DNA of 64,000 nucleotides, taken from contig NC_089591.1 in the NCBI RefSeq assembly GCF_019320115.1, positions 16,656,502 through 16,720,501 of the forward strand, in the 5' to 3' direction. Shown piece by piece: positions 46,007 to 58,600 of the stretch. The stretch is from Miscanthus floridulus. Its lineage: Eukaryota > Streptophyta > Magnoliopsida > Poales > Poaceae. Each line of letters begins with the position of its first letter. Within the stretch, counting starts at the first letter, position 1. Below the pieces are notes generated by a model. It had not been told where the DNA came from. It made no database searches and saw nothing but the letters and a program-made list of their open reading frames with translations. A program made the translations under genes and the position numbers.

Positions 46007-46916
46007 GCCCCATGGCTGGCTCAAGCTCATCCCTCTTGGCCATTTGCATTGACATAACACCCTTGTGAGCTTAGCCAAAGCCCTCTCACTCATCTCCATC
46101 ATTGATTCATCATCTTTGTGAGATTGGGAGAGAATCCAAGTGCATTGCTTGAGTGTTTGCATCTAGAGGCACTTGGTGTTCATGTTTCACTGCGGGATTT
46201 GCTTGTTACTCTTGGTGGTTGGTGCCACCTAGATAGCTTGGAGCAGTGAGGATCATCGAGCAGAGGGTGGTGATTGTCTCTGGCTCCGATCATGGTGATT
46301 GTGAGGGGTTCTTGACCTTTCCCCGGTAGAGAGCCAAAAGATACTCTAGTGGATTGCTCGTGGCTTGTGTGATCCTCATCTTGTGTTGGTTGTGTAGCAC
46401 CCTATTGAGGGTTTGGCGTGTGATGCCAATTAGCATGTGAACCTCTAAGTGAGTGAATGACCACAACGTGGAGTAGCTTGCCGGCTAGCAAGTGAACCTC
46501 GGTAAAAAATTATTGTGTTCATCATTTAATTCTGAGGTGAATGGTCTTCATTGATATTCATTCTTGTGATTGATTGGCTCCTTCCTCGACAAGGCGGTAT
46601 AAACAAATTGCTCACTCACTTTACATTACCGCAAACTAGTTGTCAAGCTCTTTAGTGTAGCTAGTTGTGAGAGCTTGTTAGTTTGGTTAGTGTGACTCTT
46701 TAGTTAGCCTTTAAGAGCACACTAACTTAGTGTAGTGACATAGTTTTTGTGTGGATAGAAACTACATAAACTAGAATTGTGGTAGGTGGCTTGCATTTTT
46801 AGTAGGCTACCGCAACACTCGCTTCGCCTCATAATTGTCTAACTGGTTTGTTAAGTGTTGTTGTAGAAATTTTTAATAGGCTATTCACCCCCCTCTAGCC
46901 ATTAGGACCTTTCAAG

Positions 46917-46928
46917 TGGTATCGGAGC
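46917..46928 (+). other. D primer-binding site
   Basis: tggtatcggagc differs from the usual tggtatcagagc by one base (A to G). Confidence 0.9.
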
Positions 46929-46972
46929 TGAGGTCACCTGTGATTTGAGGCGTAACAACCTTCAGTGTAAAA

Positions 46973-47414
46973 ATGGCTCAAATCAACAACACCAAGAAGC
47001 CACCCCAATTTGATGGCTCAAATTATCCCTATTGGAAAGCTAAGATGACAACTTATATCAAGTCAATCAATAGGAAGGTTTGGAAGGTGGTAGAGACAAA
47101 GATTGAGATTGAAGATGAAGAGGCTCCCACCACCACCGAAGAAATACTACTTCAAAATAATGACATTGATCTTAATGCCATCCATGATGCTTTGGATGAG
47201 AGAACATTTGAGCAAATCAAGAACATTGAGAAAGATCATGAGGCATGGAAGAAGTTGGAGGAATCATTTGAGGGCACCCAAGCCATGAAGGGTGCAAAGG
47301 CATACATTCTTTAAGAGAAGTTTGCAAGCTTCAAGATGAAGGAGGATGAGAGTGTGCCGGACATGTTCCATCGGATGGAAGTGCTTGTCAATGATCTCAA
47401 AAGCACTTGGTGAG
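46973..47414 (+). pseudogene. D gag, first part (up to insertion of E)
   Basis: Starts MAQINNTKKPPQFDGSNYPY and continues with WKAKMTTYIKSINRKVWKVV and DERTFEQIKNIEKDHEAWKK, the copia gag (UBN2-like) domain. TAA at 47312-47314 interrupts the frame after GAKAYIL; the same frame then reads on as gag (FASFKMKEDESVPDMFHRME). Near 47400 the frame is also shifted (STW then TGA). E is inserted at 47415. The stop and shift could have preceded or followed the insertion. Confidence 0.88.
47410..47414. repeat. Target duplication of E, left copy
   Basis: gtgag, repeated exactly at 60669-60673. Confidence 0.95.
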
Positions 47415-50400
47415 TGTGACAGAACCTGCCCAATTTATACAAGATCAAGTATGGCTGTCCCCACTTAACACGTTGACACGCACATACTTTCACTTATATA
47501 AACCCGGTAGTTCGCCGAGTGTCACACAGGACCTCAGTAAATCAACATCACAACCAAGATCGCGTGATTAAGCAAATACACATCACATACGCAGAGTTGC
47601 AGCAGAAATAATATTACAAATAGATTCATAAATAATAATACAAGTTTGGATTTCAAAACCGATTAGTGAAAACAACATTGCTTTCGAAGGATTTCATTAA
47701 TATGAGTTCCAAATACATTGCTAGCATAAGTGACATCCTCAGACAAAAGCATGTAGATGAGAAGTGAATATAGAGTCACCGAGCCCACCGGTGGTTAGCC
47801 ACCATCCTCAGCAGATCAAACCTAACCTGCAACATGGTGGGATAAACCCTGAGTACTCGAATGTACTCAGCTAGACTTTCCCATCATAACCAGAAATAAA
47901 ATTGACTCCAAGGAGTATGCAAGGCTTTATAAGTGGAGGTAGCTTGACAACATTTTGCATAAAAAGCGATTAACTCAATTATACAATTATAATTCTGTCA
48001 TCAAGTTAATTAGAACTATCCATCTCTAGATTAGCAACTATCCTGTGCCAAACATGTGGTATATCTTTTTAGAGCATACAATAGTAACCATAGCAGGTAT
48101 AGTAATTCCATGTTTATCCGAACCATCACATTCCATAATCCAATTACTATGATGTTGGGACTAGCCAAGTTTCTCATTATCCGGGAGAGACGGCGATTCG
48201 AATCGATTTCAACCAGCTAGGAATTTATTCCTAACACAAACCCAGGTAGACCAGATCAACGGTCACCTTAGGTCACCTTTGGTACAACTCAGGTACATAT
48301 TTTGTGGGTCCGTACCGCACCACACAATCTGGGACACCAGATGCCAGGACATTCAGGCCTAGCCTGCCCTTGGGCTCAGTTTGATCGTCCCCTAGAAGGA
48401 GCACACAACAGAATGGGTCCTGGCCTGAGTTGAGCTACTCGGCTTCGTGGTCGGAACGAGTTATCTGGCCAGCTAAGTGATAGGCATGCGTTCAATCTTG
48501 TTAGAAGCGCCAACAATGGTATGGTCCTTAATCGACATAGACGGAATCACATGAGTCAACCTAGACATAGACTCCGCCCGGCCTCGATTTACTTTTACCC
48601 CATGGTTCTTTTCCACGATAGCAAATATAGCCAACCATGCTCCGGTATCCACCTATATCTCGCAGGTGACAGGATATCACCCGACTTCTACCGGTCTAAG
48701 CATGGCTAAGCATATATTCGATCCTGGACCTATATCGGTTAAAGGTGTAATATCTGGACAAGGAATTTATATGCATCAAGTGGTTCCATTCAACTCTTAT
48801 AACCTAATGCATCAATCATAAGTACTTAAGTAATCATTTGTAAAATACTAGGAGACTTAAAATGCTCCGGGGCTTGCCTAGGATCTAACACAAGTCAGTT
48901 CAATTAGCTTGCACCGACTTGGTGACATTTCTGGTCCTAGCACTTGCTTAGTCCTTCCATCTTCGGGATAGATCCACCAAACACCATCTTCGGGTTTGAC
49001 TCCACATCACATCCTTCACGTGGTTCATCTAGCATACCTAAATGAGTTGCAAGATGCATGTGTATGAATACATGGAAGTGCAATAGACAATGCATCGTAT
49101 GCAGTAAGTAAGACAAGCACAAGGTTACGTTAACATGCACAAGCACTTCGCATTGCTTACTATAAATATCGCACAATTTATCATGCCTCGATAGCAAAGA
49201 AGATGACAACACCAAGCATGATATAAGTTTCCCAACATCTCAGGTACTCTAACTCAACCATCATCAAAGGTATGAGCCACACTTAGCAATATACAAGCAA
49301 ACAACTATAATTGGAATCTGTCAATGTCTGGACATGCAAACAACAGCTAAAAGATTTAGCTATAACTGGAGTTACACAAATCCAAATGACTTGCAAGAAG
49401 ACATTCTGGAAATCTTATGAAATTATCTACAATTCATATTTAATCATCTTAGCATGATTCTCAAGTTAACTAAGTCAAATATACCCATTTATAGAAACTG
49501 GTCTAAACAAGACAGAGAGTAATCCATTCTGTAACCCAACTTTAAATAGGCATAACTCACAAACTACTTGGCCAAATGACACCAAATTTTAACAGCAGAT
49601 AGATACATGAATTATATACAACTTTATTATTATCACCTAGGTGTGATTCAAATCCTAACTAGATCAAACACTAGCATCTTTCAGATCTGCTCAGAATACA
49701 ATTAAAACCTGACCAAAGACTTAAAAGTCATGTAACTCCTAAACTATCAGGCCTATGGTCTTACAATTTGAACACAAGCAAGATTATGAAAGTTGCTATA
49801 AATTTTGTGTTCACTACAACCATAGCAAACATTATTTACACCACGAAAATGATTGCACAAGCAAAACTGCAAATGCAGCCCAACAGCAGTGGTACAGAAA
49901 ACTGATAGAAACTTCAGAGAAACATAACTGGAGTTCTAGACCTCCAACAAACATGAACCATAACTTTTTGAAAATCTTAGGAAGTTACCTACAACTTTCT
50001 TATTCTCATATTAAGATGATTCTACAGTTAGAAGGGTCAACTAATCCAATAATTGCATCTCTGTCCAAAACATAGATAGAAACTAACATGCCACTTTAAA
50101 CAGCTATAAATGGAGTTATACATGTCCAATTAATGTGGTTCTGGACTTTTTAGAAATCTTAGCAAATTCTAAACAACTTTGTTGTAAACACCTAATGCTA
50201 ATTCTACTAGTAAAAAGGCCCCACAGTGAGAACAAGGAAACCCTGTCTGGGTTTGGGCAGAAACAGCCACAGAGATTTAAGCAAGTATAACTCAAGATCT
50301 ACTTAGCCAAAAATCATGATATTTAGCTTTTTGAAAAGCTTAATAAAAGTACTACAACTCATGTATTTTCATAAAGTCATGATTTATAACTTAACTAAGC

Positions 50401-52458
50401 CAATTAATTCAAACATGCAGTCCTATTCAGAATAGGAGCAAATCAAAACAGGGCATTTGTTATTTTTATAACTCTTAAACTATCAAGCCTAAAATATTGA
50501 AATTTTTACCAGACATCAAGAATAACCTTAGTAGCACTCCACACAAATTTCATAATTATTTGAGCACAACAACTGCAGTTATAAAAAAACAAATAAGACT
50601 AGCATTCAAACCCTAACTGCACAAATCCATTTTTATAGCTAAAACTTTAAACTAAAACCTGACATATTATAGATCTAGTGCATAGAGAATTTCACAAGGA
50701 TTCCAAAAAGTCCTCATTTACTATTTTACTAATTTTCTACGATTTACTATGAATTTCTAAAGTTTCACCCGATTTACAACAAATAGGTCCCTCGAGGCAC
50801 TATTCACTTGAGTCAATGACATTGCATTTAGGCCCTTCCCTTTAGTCGAATTTGAGGACGAAGTCCCCCACGCAAACTGGAACAGAGGAGGTGGTCGGCT
50901 CGTGATTCCCGGCCGGCAGGGTAGCGTCGGCGGCGAGCGACAGGGCCGCGGCAAGGCCCTGACCTACGCGCACCCGCTCAGGGCTTCGGCTCAGCCCTGG
51001 GCGTCCCATGGTGGCCCAGCCAGGCGAGGGTGCCGGCGTCGTGGTGGCCATGCCGATGGCGGTAGCTCCCTGGCGGAAATAGCCGCGACGAGCACATGCG
51101 AGGGAGGGAGGGAGGCAATGCGAAGACAGTGGAAGCGCTAGCTCGGCGTGAGGAGGCAGGAGGAGGCGGAAACGGAAGCAGCGGCCAGAGCTCCATGGGT
51201 GGCCATGGCGGGCATGCGCCCTGGAGCTTAGTAGAGGCAAGGGTGGGTGAGCGAGTGGCGAGAGCGAGTGCGGGAGAGGCACCAAGTGAGCCTGGGGTGG
51301 CTCCCCTTCGACGCCAGCATGCTAGGACACGCGACCGCGTGGTGGGGCGCTCAATTCGCGCATGGCCGCCACGCCCTGGGCAGGTGTTACCCATTCGGGC
51401 ATTTCCACGAGCACGTGGCGGGTGACGAACGGGGCATGGTGGGTGGCGCTTTGGGCTGGATCTGGGCCGAATCAGGACATGGGCCGAATATGAAGATCGA
51501 AGCCCGCACAAAGCTCTACGTTTTCTATTAAGGGTGCCAAGTCATTTGAGTTGTAGATCAGCAGGTTAATCAAGTCCAAAGTTGACAATGTCAACATGTT
51601 GACAGCGGTTAAGTAAACGCAAAAATTGAATCATCCCAACCAAAGTCAAACTGGTGCTATCTTTTTGCACTGCTCTTCTCCACAACGTATACTCCAACTT
51701 TTATCTTTGGACCAAATCGAGTTGCTTAACGAATTTCAGAGAACACGAGACGTCAATGCCGATGTCGATGAATTTCTAGACTTATATTTCTAAGTGCTGA
51801 AATTAGCAGCAGGTTCCAACTTCGAGCCACTGTTTGACTTATTTCCATGTTGATCTAGCTCTTGGTCCAAAAACAAAGTTTGTTCTAAATGATATGGACT
51901 ACAACTTTCATTTAAGGTCCAACCTCAAAACTGGTATAGAACCTACTATTCTACTTTGACCAAAGTAGGATCACGATGGAGCTTAAATTATCCTTTTTGA
52001 TCCATTGGAGCGTTTTCTTGGCATTTGCCCAACATGAACCTTTCATGACTTTTGTTGTAGAATTCATCTAGAGTCATTTTGGCAAGGTTGCAAGGTTTGG
52101 TTGACATCTCATGCTCTCATTCACTTAATAGTGCAATTCAAGCACTTAGTAAAATCATTCCAACAAGGATATAACTTATCATTTCATGTGACTTTTTGAT
52201 TCCAAACTTCATGAAACTTTTCTATGGATCAATATAGATGGGTATTGATGTGAGACACATGAAGATATTCCCATAACACCAGCCAATCATATATCTTGAA
52301 AAGGGCCTATATGTAAAGCAAGGGTGCAATATATATCCAAGTTTAGGTTGTGGCTCATTTCTATAGGTTGGACCTTGGCATCTTCACCATCACTTAATAT
52401 GCCATGTTTGAGCTCAAACCCATTGCTTAACTGGTGGCCAACACCTAGGGTGTTCACA
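47415..52458 (-). repeat. E 3' LTR
   Basis: Starts TGTGACAGAAC and ends GTTCACA. It matches 55608-60668 over its full length with scattered substitutions and small indels. Apart from the GC-rich island it is AT-rich and holds no gene. Confidence 0.93.
50860..51480. other. GC-rich island in E 3' LTR
   Basis: This roughly 620-base block is strongly GC-rich inside an otherwise AT-rich LTR. Frames are open on both strands but differ between the two LTR copies and contain only Ala/Arg/Pro/Gly-rich low-complexity protein. It looks like a grass gene 5' region or CpG island carried in the LTR. No domain was recognised. Confidence 0.6.
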
Positions 52459-52471
52459 GCCCTCCCCCCTT
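52459..52471 (-). other. E polypurine tract
   Basis: The minus strand reads AAGGGGGGAGGGC directly before the TGTGAAC of the 3' LTR. Confidence 0.85.
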
Positions 52472-55400
52472 AAAAGAATCACGTCCCGAGATTCAGGACG
52501 AAAGACTTTTATGGAAGAGAGACATGCTACCAGTTTCCTAATATCAGCGATAGCCCTAGACTACTTAGCTTCAAGCATCTGAGGGACCAAATTGGTCAAG
52601 ACAACTTACTATACTTGTTCTTTGTAGTAATTTTTTTTGTCAAAAGAATTTCGTATATTGGCTTCCATAAAGCATTGTTACATTGGGAGGAATCCAAGAT
52701 AGCACTGTCCTGCATACTTCGTCCTTGATGTACGAAGAGTGATACAAGCGTAGACTAAATACTTGTAACATCTACTTCCCTAGTGGATATAGCACAGACC
52801 ATATGGACTTTGCACTAGATCATAATCTCCTGAAAGATACTCGTTGCAATGGTTCCATGTGTGCAGTTCTCTTTCTCTAATAACAATATTGTATGGTCTG
52901 AGTCTATCGAGTGAGTGGTAAACGTAATAGCTGACTCTGTTGGCCCAATGTTCTCGATGATCATTCTTTAGGGAGCCTTTGGATCCAAGTTGTAACAGTC
53001 ATCTGGGTTGAATCTGATGCAACCTCTTGGGTAAAAACACCTGGAAGGTACCAAAGAACAAGTCCGTCTTGTAAATCCTTGCTGAAGAAGGATGACAGCG
53101 AGGTCTAGAAGGCAACAAAGGTTGTAGTTATTCACCATCTGGAGAAATAGCACACTATTAAGCAGGTTGAGCACAATTTGACTTTATGGTGTAGTAGCGC
53201 AGTAAGTTGATTTGACTAACATTATAGCAAAACTAGCTTTGTTGAACTACATTGGACATTGAAGCCTCCTTTGTAATCCAATGAGAATGACATAAGTTGC
53301 TCACTAGATGATCGACGTCATTATGGGGACCGTCAAGTAGAGTCACTTGTCTACCATCTCTTGTAGTCTGTTATGGTTTATGTCAGTGACCTATTCTTCA
53401 AAGGTGATCCTTTGGACGACTCCAGAAGGAAGTCCTATGGTTTCTAGTTCGACGTACAGATCTCTTGACATGATAAGGAGAGATAACCAAGGAAGTGCTC
53501 ATGTAAAAATAACACATCGGTGTAGTTCTACAATGGATCATGACTAGAAACTTCGATACCAGCGCGTGCCGAGCAGCACAACCTTGTGGCTGTAGTCCAC
53601 ATGATGCCCTCAGTTTCATCGTGGCACCATAGATCGCTAATCGTGGCACCATTACTGAACATACAACCCACAAGCATTCTCACGTAGCACAAATTTGGTT
53701 GCATAGGTGCAAGCATTATGTGAAGGAGGGATAGCAAACAAAGGTAGTCACAAGGTTAGGAGTCAATAAGCAGGGGATCCAAAGATTTAAAACACAGCGC
53801 GAGAGAGCATAGCCTAATTGCCGAAGGCAACTAAGTAGGAGACTCTTGCTGAATTTCCATATACGCCTTGTGTCCACCAAGTGATTACCAGGTCAAGATT
53901 AACATGAGATTTGGTCTTGTCGAGTAGCAACATGAGATCAAGATTGATAAATATTCAGAGACTTGAAAGAGTTGGGGACAAAACAAATGAGATTCAAGGG
54001 ACAGAGCCATTGCACTGACTAGGGATTCAGTTGATAAAGCAATGACAGGATCTGCGAGGAAAAGGTTCCAAAGCCAGAGTAGATAGCGATTAGCGTTGCA
54101 CCAAATCATCTGTAGAAGAAGGAGCAATGAAGTCTAATAAGGATTTTTGAGCAGGGTCCTCCCACACAGGAGCGGGACAACCATGACACAAGCAAGCGTT
54201 CAAGGGAACTTCGCTGGGGCCTATGGTCAAGCCAAGGCATGGATAAAGGCCTTCGTAGCACAACTTCACTGGCTAGCAACCATGTATACATGCTTACGCT
54301 CCTAAGAGAGAACTTAATTGGAGACGACAACCACGAGACTATCAAAAGTTGGACGCTGTTCTAGGATAGCGCTCTTCAACACTCATATGCTTTCTGAGGA
54401 CAAAAGGAGTGACAGCTACGGCACTACCTAGATTACGAGCATCCACACCTACATCATGGTCTTAAGCAAGCACTTCAAAACACTCAATCTAATTAGCTTA
54501 AGCGACTATTACTAAGCACAAAGCTCGCACCTAACAAGTAGTCACCTACGACAACATTGCTACACATAAACATGCGAACTTGGTGGTAAGGTACTGTTAT
54601 CTTTCATTTCCTTTTTACTGAGTAGTTGGATATCTCTACAAAACAAGTTTTGCTAACATTTAGCAATTTAGTTTTCAAAGGGGTGAACCTTTTGCTAACT
54701 ACTAACTTGTCATCTATTTCCTTTGGAAGCAAACATACAAGGTAAAGCTAATCACACACTATCTTAAAGCACAGCTATTCAAACGGCATGGAACAAGGCA
54801 CTTTGTCTAGCTTCACACAAGGAAGATAGTAGCATCACATTAGTCACAAGTTACTTAGTACTAGAACAAGGTGAGGGAAGTATATTTATACACAAGCACA
54901 ATCATGATGCATGCTCGTCCTATTCGTCCTCACGAAATTGCTAGCTTAAGGTGGCAATCATGTTCTATGTCGGTGGCATAACACGTACTCTCTCGATATA
55001 TAGCCAGTCGTCAGCTACATTCAATCTACACATTCATAGTTAGCATACCTGTAGGAAAATTCATTGCAGCCCATCCCCATAAGAGATAAATAAGCACACA
55101 ATGAAAGTAGTAAACTAAGATACTTTCCATATATACATCCCAAGATATATACTTCGATATCCATAGCTACCTGATAAATATACCCGCAATTAAGTACCTT
55201 CATATATACATGTGTGTAACATGTAAATATTCTAGTAACCATAGCTAACTCTCCCCTAGACCGATAGTTGGACGGTCATGCTCTCACAACTCACACTTAC
55301 CTGGGCGTAGAGGCAATTGATCCATACATTACCATTCAAGTGAACGACATCCATACAATAGCACGCCGTATGGACAATGAAAGTAAAATTTGCGAGAAGT

Positions 55401-55593
55401 AAACCCCCACAGTTAGTACTTAGATAGCCACCTAATAGTCCTTAACTGGGCATAAAGGGGGATGTCGCTAGCATAGTTTTGCAAATAAGTTTTGACGAAT
55501 TTGCCTATAGCTAAAGTTTTAGTTAAAATAGACTTTTTAAAACCAAAACTTGGATTTTACAACTATGTACATGACAGTATTATGCTTAATCTC
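52472..55593 (-). other. E internal domain, essentially non-coding
   Basis: No gag, protease, RT or integrase motif was found on either strand. Next to the polypurine tract the minus strand reads ESRDVILL, resembling the extreme C-terminus of Del/Tekay-type gypsy polyproteins (S-R-D-E-I-L-x-x-G), so a pol tail may survive. The remaining short frames show no family. The interior keeps PBS and PPT, the signals needed to be copied by another element's enzymes. Confidence 0.65.
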
Positions 55594-55605
55594 GCTCTGA
55601 TACCA
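55594..55605 (-). other. E primer-binding site
   Basis: The minus strand reads TGGTATCAGAGC, complementary to initiator tRNA-Met, two bases inside the 5' LTR. Confidence 0.95.
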
Positions 55606-55607
55606 GC

Positions 55608-58600
55608 TGTGACAGAACCGCCCAATTTATACAAGATCAAGTATGGCTGTCCCCACTTAACACGTTGGACACGCGCATACTTTCACTTATATAAACCCGG
55701 TAGTTCCGCCGAGTGTCACACAGGACCTTGGTAAATCAACATCACAACCAAGATCACGTGATTAAGCAAATACACATCACATACTGCAGAGTTGCAGCTG
55801 GAAATAATATTACAAATAGATTCATAAATAATAATACAAGTTTGGATTTCAAACCCGATTAGTGAAAACAACATTGCTTTCAAAGGATTTCATTAATATG
55901 AGTTCCAAATACATTGCTAGCATAAGTGACATCCTCAGACAAAAGCATGTAGATGAGAAGTGAATATAGAGTCACCGAGCCCACCGGTGGTTAGCCACCA
56001 TCCTTAGCAGATCAAACCTTACCTACAACATGGTGGGATAAACCCTGAGTACTCGAATGTACTCAGCTAGACTTACCCGTCATAACCAGAAATAAAATTG
56101 ACTCCAAGGAGTATGCAAGGCTTTATAAGTGGAGGTAGCTTGACAACATTTTGCATAAAAAGCGATTAACTCAATTATACAATTATAATTCTGTCATCAA
56201 GTTAATTAGAACTATCCATCTCTAGATTAGCAACTATCCTGTGCCAAACATGTGGTATATCTTTTTAGAGCATACAATAGTAACCATAAGCAGGTATAGT
56301 AATTCCATGTTTATCCGAACCATCACATTCCATAATCCAATTACTACGATGTTGGGACTAGCCAAGTTTCTCACTATCCGGAGAGAGACGGCGATTCGAA
56401 TCGATTTCAACCAGCTGGGAATTTATTCCTAACACAAACCCAGGCAGACCAGATCAACTGGTCACCTTAGGTCACCTTTGGTACAACTCAGGTACACATT
56501 TCACGGGTCCTGTACCACGCCGCACAATCTGGGACACTAGATGCCAGGACGTTCAGGCCTAGCCTGCCCTTGGGCTCAGTCTGATCATCCCCCGAAAGGA
56601 GTGCACAACAGAACGGGTCCCGGCCTGAGTTGAGCTACTCGGCTTCATGGTCGGAACGAGTTATTCGACCAGCTAAGTGATAGGCATGCGTTCAATCTTG
56701 TCAGAAGCGCCAACAACGGTACGGTCCTTAATCGACACAGACGGAATCACATGAGTCAACCTAGACATAGACTCCGCCCGGCCTCGATTTACTTTTACCC
56801 ATGGTTCTTTTCCACGATAGCAAATATAGCCAACCATGCTCCGGTATCCACCTATATCTCGCAGGTGATAGGATATCACCCGACTTCTACCTGGTCTAAG
56901 CATGGCTAAGCATATATTCGATCCTAGACCTATACCGGTTAAAGGTGTAATATCTGGATAAGGAATTTATATGCATCAAGTGGTTCCATTCAACTCTTAT
57001 AACCTAATGCATCAATCATAAGTACTTAAGTAATCATTTGTAAAATACTGGGAGACTTAAAATGCTCCGGGGCTTGCCTGGGATCCGACACAAGTCAGTT
57101 CAGTTAGCTTGCACCGACTTGGTGACATTTCCGGTATTAGCACTTGCTTAGTCCTTCCATCTTCGGGATAGATCCACCAAACACCGTCTTCGGGTTTGAC
57201 TCCACATCACATCCTTCACGTGGTTCATCTAGTGTACCTAAATGAGTTGCAAGATGCATGTGTATGAATACATGGAAGTGCAATAGACAATGCATCGTAT
57301 GCAGTAAGTAAGACAAGCACAAGGTTACGTTAACATGCACAAGCACTTCGCATTGCTTACTATAAATATCGCACAATTTATCATGCCTCGATAGCAAAGA
57401 AGATGACAACACCAAGCATGACACAAGTTTCCCAAGATCTTCAGGTACTCTAACTCAACCATCATCAAAGGTATGAGCCACACTTAGCAATATACAAGCA
57501 AACAACTATAATTGGAATCTGTCAATGTCTGGACATGCAAACAACAGCTACAAGATTTAGCTATAACTGGAGTTACACAAATCCAAATGACTTGCAAGAA
57601 GACATTCTGGAAATCTTATGAAATTATCTACAATTCATATTTAATCATCTTAGCATGATTCTCAAGTTAACTAAGTCAAATATACCCATTTACAGAAACT
57701 GATCTAAACAAGACAGAGAGTAATCCATTCTGTAACCCAACTTTAAATAGGCATAACTCACAAACTACTTGGCCAAATGATACCAAATTTTAACAGCAGA
57801 TAGATACATGAATTATATACAACTTTCTTATTATCATCTAGGTGTGATTCAAATCCTAACTAGATCAAACACTAGCATCTTTCAGATCTGCTCAGAATAC
57901 AATTAAAACCTGACCAAAGACTTAAAAGTCATGTAACTCCTAAACTATCAGGCCTATGGTCTTACAATTTGAACACAAGCAAGATTATGAAAGTTTCTAC
58001 AACTTTTGTATTCACTACAACCATAGCAAACATCATTTACACCACGAAAATGATTGCACAAGCAAAACTGCAAATGCAGCCCAACAGCAGTGGTACAGAA
58101 AATTGATAGAAACTTCAGAGAAACATAACTGGAGTTCTAGACCTCCAACAAACATGAACCATAACTTTTTGAAAACCTTAGGAAGTTACCTACAACTTTC
58201 TTATTCTCATATTAAGATGATTCTACAGTTAGAAGGGTCAACTAATCCAATAATTGCATCTCTGTCCAAAACATAGACAGAAACTAACATGCCACTTTAA
58301 ACAGCTATAAATGGAGTTATACATGTCCAATAAATGTGGTTCTAGACTTTTTAGAAATCTTAGCAAATTCTAAACAACTTTGTTGTAAACACCTAAAGCT
58401 AATTCTACTAGTAAGAAGGCCCCACAGTGAGAACAAGGAAACCCTGTCTGGGTTTGGGCAGAAACAGCCACAGAGATTTAAGCAAGTATAACTCAAGATC
58501 TACTTAGCCAAAAATCATGATATTTAGCTTTTTGAAAAGCTTAATAAAAGTACTACAACTCATGTATTTTCATAAAGTCATGATTCATAACTTAACTAAG

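Larger units (their letters stand above)
44973..46914 (+). repeat. D 5' LTR
   Basis: Begins TGAAAGCTCTAG and ends GGACCTTTCA, two bases before the PBS. It holds a palindrome array, a TATA box and an R/U5-like region rich in ggtgccacctagatagcttg-type sequence. It shares only its ends and motif types with the C LTR, so D is a different family. Confidence 0.85.
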